Made by a program: the position numbers and the translations under genes. Below, one piece after another: positions 6,701 to 7,357 of a stretch of DNA of 7,357 nt (position 1 is the stretch's first letter; each line of letters starts with the position of its first letter). The stretch lies in assembly GCA_934615145.1 (NCBI GenBank), contig CAKTTM010000090.1:1-7357 (forward strand), given 5' to 3'. Under the pieces are notes generated by a model that ran no database searches, was not told where the DNA came from, and saw only the letters and a program-made list of their open reading frames with translations. The stretch comes from an uncultured Clostridia bacterium. GTDB taxonomy: Bacteria; Bacillota; Clostridia; Christensenellales; Aristaeellaceae.

Positions 6701-7227
6701 TCAACCCCTTTGGGGTCAAGGAGGTGCAGGCCCAGGGCCTGAGCGACCTGATCGAGGGCGAATGGTACTACGACGCGGTGCGCTTTGTGCTGGACAAGAA
6801 GGCCATGGCCCCGCTGAGCGAGGAGGCCTTTGGCGTGGCAGCCGAGGCCAGCCTGGGCGAGTTGCTGGGCGGCCTGTTCAGCATGGCGGGTGTGCCGATG
6901 TCGGGCGAGCAGGGCGTGATGGCCCTGCAGCAGATGGGCCTGCTGGCAGCAGATGACCAGGCCACAGATAGCCTCAGCCGCGACAAGGCGGCGAAGGTGC
7001 TCTATGGCTTCTTCACCACCGCCGCCGGCATGGATCTGAGCAGCTCGCTGCAGCCCCTGCCGGAACTCAGCGACGCCGACCAGATCAGCCCGGACAGCCA
7101 GGCGCCCTTCCAATTCCTGCTGGGCAACAGCCTGCTGCGCCTGGAGGATGGCGCCCTCAAGCCCAGCCAGCCGCTAAGCCGCGCCGAACTGGCCTACATG
7201 ATACTGGGCCTGGACGCGATGGAGTAA
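3769..7227 (+). CDS. Secreted M16C zinc metalloprotease (PreP-like) with S-layer homology repeats; N-terminus frameshifted
   Basis: The intact frame gives 1152 residues; with the original start restored it would be 1170. Numbering from M3769, the inverted zinc motif HIFEH (79-83) supplies His79, catalytic Glu82 and His83. Glu179 in VYTEMQGA is the third ligand, at the same spacing as I recall for presequence protease PreP. The pattern ATLGGSQKYPSK and the LEEAWRYNL segment also match M16C. The second, degenerate M16 half (about 560-980) keeps the substrate-binding Arg839/Tyr845 pair in LRDRYGAY. Residues about 991-1152 are three S-layer homology repeats, starting at LSDLIEGEWYYDAVRF, at about 1045, and at about 1097 with SRAELAYMI at 1137-1145; the last two are divergent. 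Such repeats bind cell-wall polymers, so the enzyme is probably displayed on the surface and degrades peptides outside the cell. The first residues (MSLISLPALAQAQ) are only the end of a signal peptide. A terminator follows 22 bases after the stop. Confidence 0.9.
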   Translation: MSLISLPALAQAQGYQPGQRLHGFVVSSLSHLAPLQADVTVFEHEKTGAKVMLLANEDTNRLFDISFRTPTLNSTGLPHIFEHATLGGSQKYPSKALFFNLSYQTYNTFMHAMTTDIMTTFPVASLSEQQLLRYADFYTDSAFNPSLMTDESIFLEEAWRYNLPTADDELTIVGTVYTEMQGASSIEISHGFNTKATLFPGSHVGNNYGGDPRHIPELSWQDLKDCHDAYYHPSNSLSILYGKFEDVGAFLSQLDGYFAAYDRQVFVFPDPDYSPLREATQKQFDFAVEAGSAADRGAVVSFVYVLEGAGEQDRAVLELLALLLNNASSPYQQAKKKQLPAATATCSYEAGAPSPYLTFTATGMAADEAELFEQVVRDSLKGIAQEGFDLQAVEAVAAATQLEMLLTPESASVGADITIPIAYLWAVAGDTDAFSRFAQNTANYLPFAQEGAYQRVINKHLSDNPRTALVITQPAPGLKEQRAQELADQLAAKKAAMSAEEIEALVAATAAYTEQSDSDASQYVAQLQAAKVDSLPEEKRIYQISDQTGDDQVRRMSALAEVSGVGQALVLLDAGALPQEDLHWFKLYTDLLGKLDTHQRDNAALSAQMTRYLNSLEMRPTVYVGDQRDQCLPYLRLSWIAMDEDMPAAYDLIYEIAFDSKLDDAQRLAELLGQIKNTLKQTITNTAFEVQIYRAFASAAPGFTYYDYMTYVAYYNFLLEAEALFASDPEAALQRLASVRDQLKVSTGAVSAFAGSAEGIAAHREVADAFLSKLDVKQREKASYQLPAVAPREALVLDAAVQNNLIYAPFAQMDMQVTTGELDALTSLVNDVFLYPQLRDRYGAYAVQNVATLDGMLIVSIWDPNIKETFDVYASLPQQIEEMELDQDKLNGYILSAYSQLALSQGELKGATSALLGLLDGQPQERWLEWMKDLKGLTPDKVKAYAQLYNDLAQKGYRSTSGRAAIIEQNKDLYDAIVNPFGVKEVQAQGLSDLIEGEWYYDAVRFVLDKKAMAPLSEEAFGVAAEASLGELLGGLFSMAGVPMSGEQGVMALQQMGLLAADDQATDSLSRDKAAKVLYGFFTTAAGMDLSSSLQPLPELSDADQISPDSQAPFQFLLGNSLLRLEDGALKPSQPLSRAELAYMILGLDAME

Positions 7228-7249
7228 GGCTCTTTCACTTTCAATCCTT

Positions 7250-7278
7250 GGCCCTGTCCGTTTTTGGACAGGGCCTTT
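7250..7278 (+). terminator. Intrinsic terminator of the protease gene
   Basis: GGCCCTGTCC (7250-7259) and GGACAGGGCC (7266-7275) form a perfect 10-bp GC-rich stem with a six-base GTTTTT loop, followed by TTT. It starts 22 bases after the stop codon. The T-tail is short, but stem strength and position make a terminator very likely. The opposite strand has no T-tail. Confidence 0.8.
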
Positions 7279-7301
7279 GCATGTGCGCTTTAGCCCACAA
7301 A

Positions 7302-7322
7302 TCCACCAGCAGAGCTGGTGGA
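7302..7322. repeat. Perfect 9-bp hairpin with a 3-base loop
   Basis: TCCACCAGC (7302-7310), AGA, GCTGGTGGA (7314-7322). No T-run follows on the plus strand; on the minus strand TTTGTGG follows, a poor terminator tail. An 8-bp direct repeat GCTTTAGC flanks it at 7287-7294 and 7331-7338. It lies after an already sufficient terminator, so it probably belongs to a different element. Confidence 0.75.
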
Positions 7323-7357
7323 ATATAAGAGCTTTAGCTATCAGAAACCTCCTTTGC
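7302..7357 (+). mobile_element. Possible left end of an IS200/IS605-type element, cut by the window edge
   Basis: The subterminal hairpin (7302-7322), the block GAGCTTTAGCTATC (7330-7343) and the final AAACCTCCTTTGC (7345-7357, reverse complement of a strong Shine-Dalgarno) resemble, from memory, the left ends of Firmicutes IS200/IS605 elements. In IS200-like elements an anti-Shine-Dalgarno arm upstream of tnpA folds onto the transposase ribosome binding site. No transposase is visible because the window stops here, and the true boundary is unknown. This rests on recognition, not on a search. Confidence 0.35.

Noticed and set aside
4879..7113. 744-codon open frame on the minus strand opposite the protease
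   Set aside because: It lies exactly antisense to a protein with clear M16C and SLH motifs, its translation is low-complexity (rich in Q, H, G, L, V) with no recognisable domain, and high-GC codon use commonly keeps this antisense frame open.
7228..7357. Reverse-strand gene starting from the GCAAAGGAGG near the right edge
   Set aside because: No ATG, GTG or TTG follows at a suitable distance, and the plausible CTG-started frame soon runs into a stop; it is better read as an anti-Shine-Dalgarno arm.
1..7357. CRISPR array, tRNA or rRNA
   Set aside because: No regularly spaced repeats, cloverleaf or ribosomal RNA segments were seen on either strand.

Overview
The window is GC-rich DNA and looks like a piece of a high-GC Firmicutes (Clostridia-like) chromosome. 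The evidence is a YqjM/NamA-type old yellow enzyme, a macro-domain protein with a C-terminal helix-turn-helix-like module, a secreted protease carrying S-layer homology repeats, strong AGGAGG ribosome binding sites and a perfect TTGACA -35 box. I cannot name the species.

Left part (1-2353, minus strand): a three-gene operon for ADP-ribose chemistry. It runs from a sigma-A-like promoter at 2414-2442 through a macro-domain/HTH-like fusion (2353-1334), a small intracellular von Willebrand A protein with an intact MIDAS (1254-601) and an ADP-ribosylglycohydrolase (601 to the left edge, 3' end missing). The last two genes share one base in a TGATG stop/start overlap, so they are probably translationally coupled. 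Together they carry two enzyme types that remove or process ADP-ribose, plus a metal-binding scaffold protein.

Middle (2507-3526, plus strand): a complete NADPH dehydrogenase of the old yellow enzyme family, divergent from the operon across a 153-base shared upstream region.

The 189-base gap 3527-3715 is full of structure. It holds a palindrome, an 11-bp tandem repeat containing two TAAAAT boxes, a terminator-like hairpin, and a 9-bp inverted repeat whose right arm covers most of the next gene's Shine-Dalgarno.

Right part (3716-7227, plus strand): a very large M16C (PreP-like) zinc metalloprotease with an export signal and three C-terminal S-layer homology repeats, so probably displayed on the cell surface. 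Its natural start (ATG at 3716, excellent RBS) is out of frame with the body. One missing A in the run at 3722-3724 splits the signal peptide, so the longest intact ORF starts only at 3769. This is either a sequencing error or a real frameshift in the export signal. A strong intrinsic terminator (7250-7278) follows. The last roughly 60 bases hold a second perfect hairpin and an anti-Shine-Dalgarno string that resemble the left end of an IS200/IS605-type element cut by the window edge.
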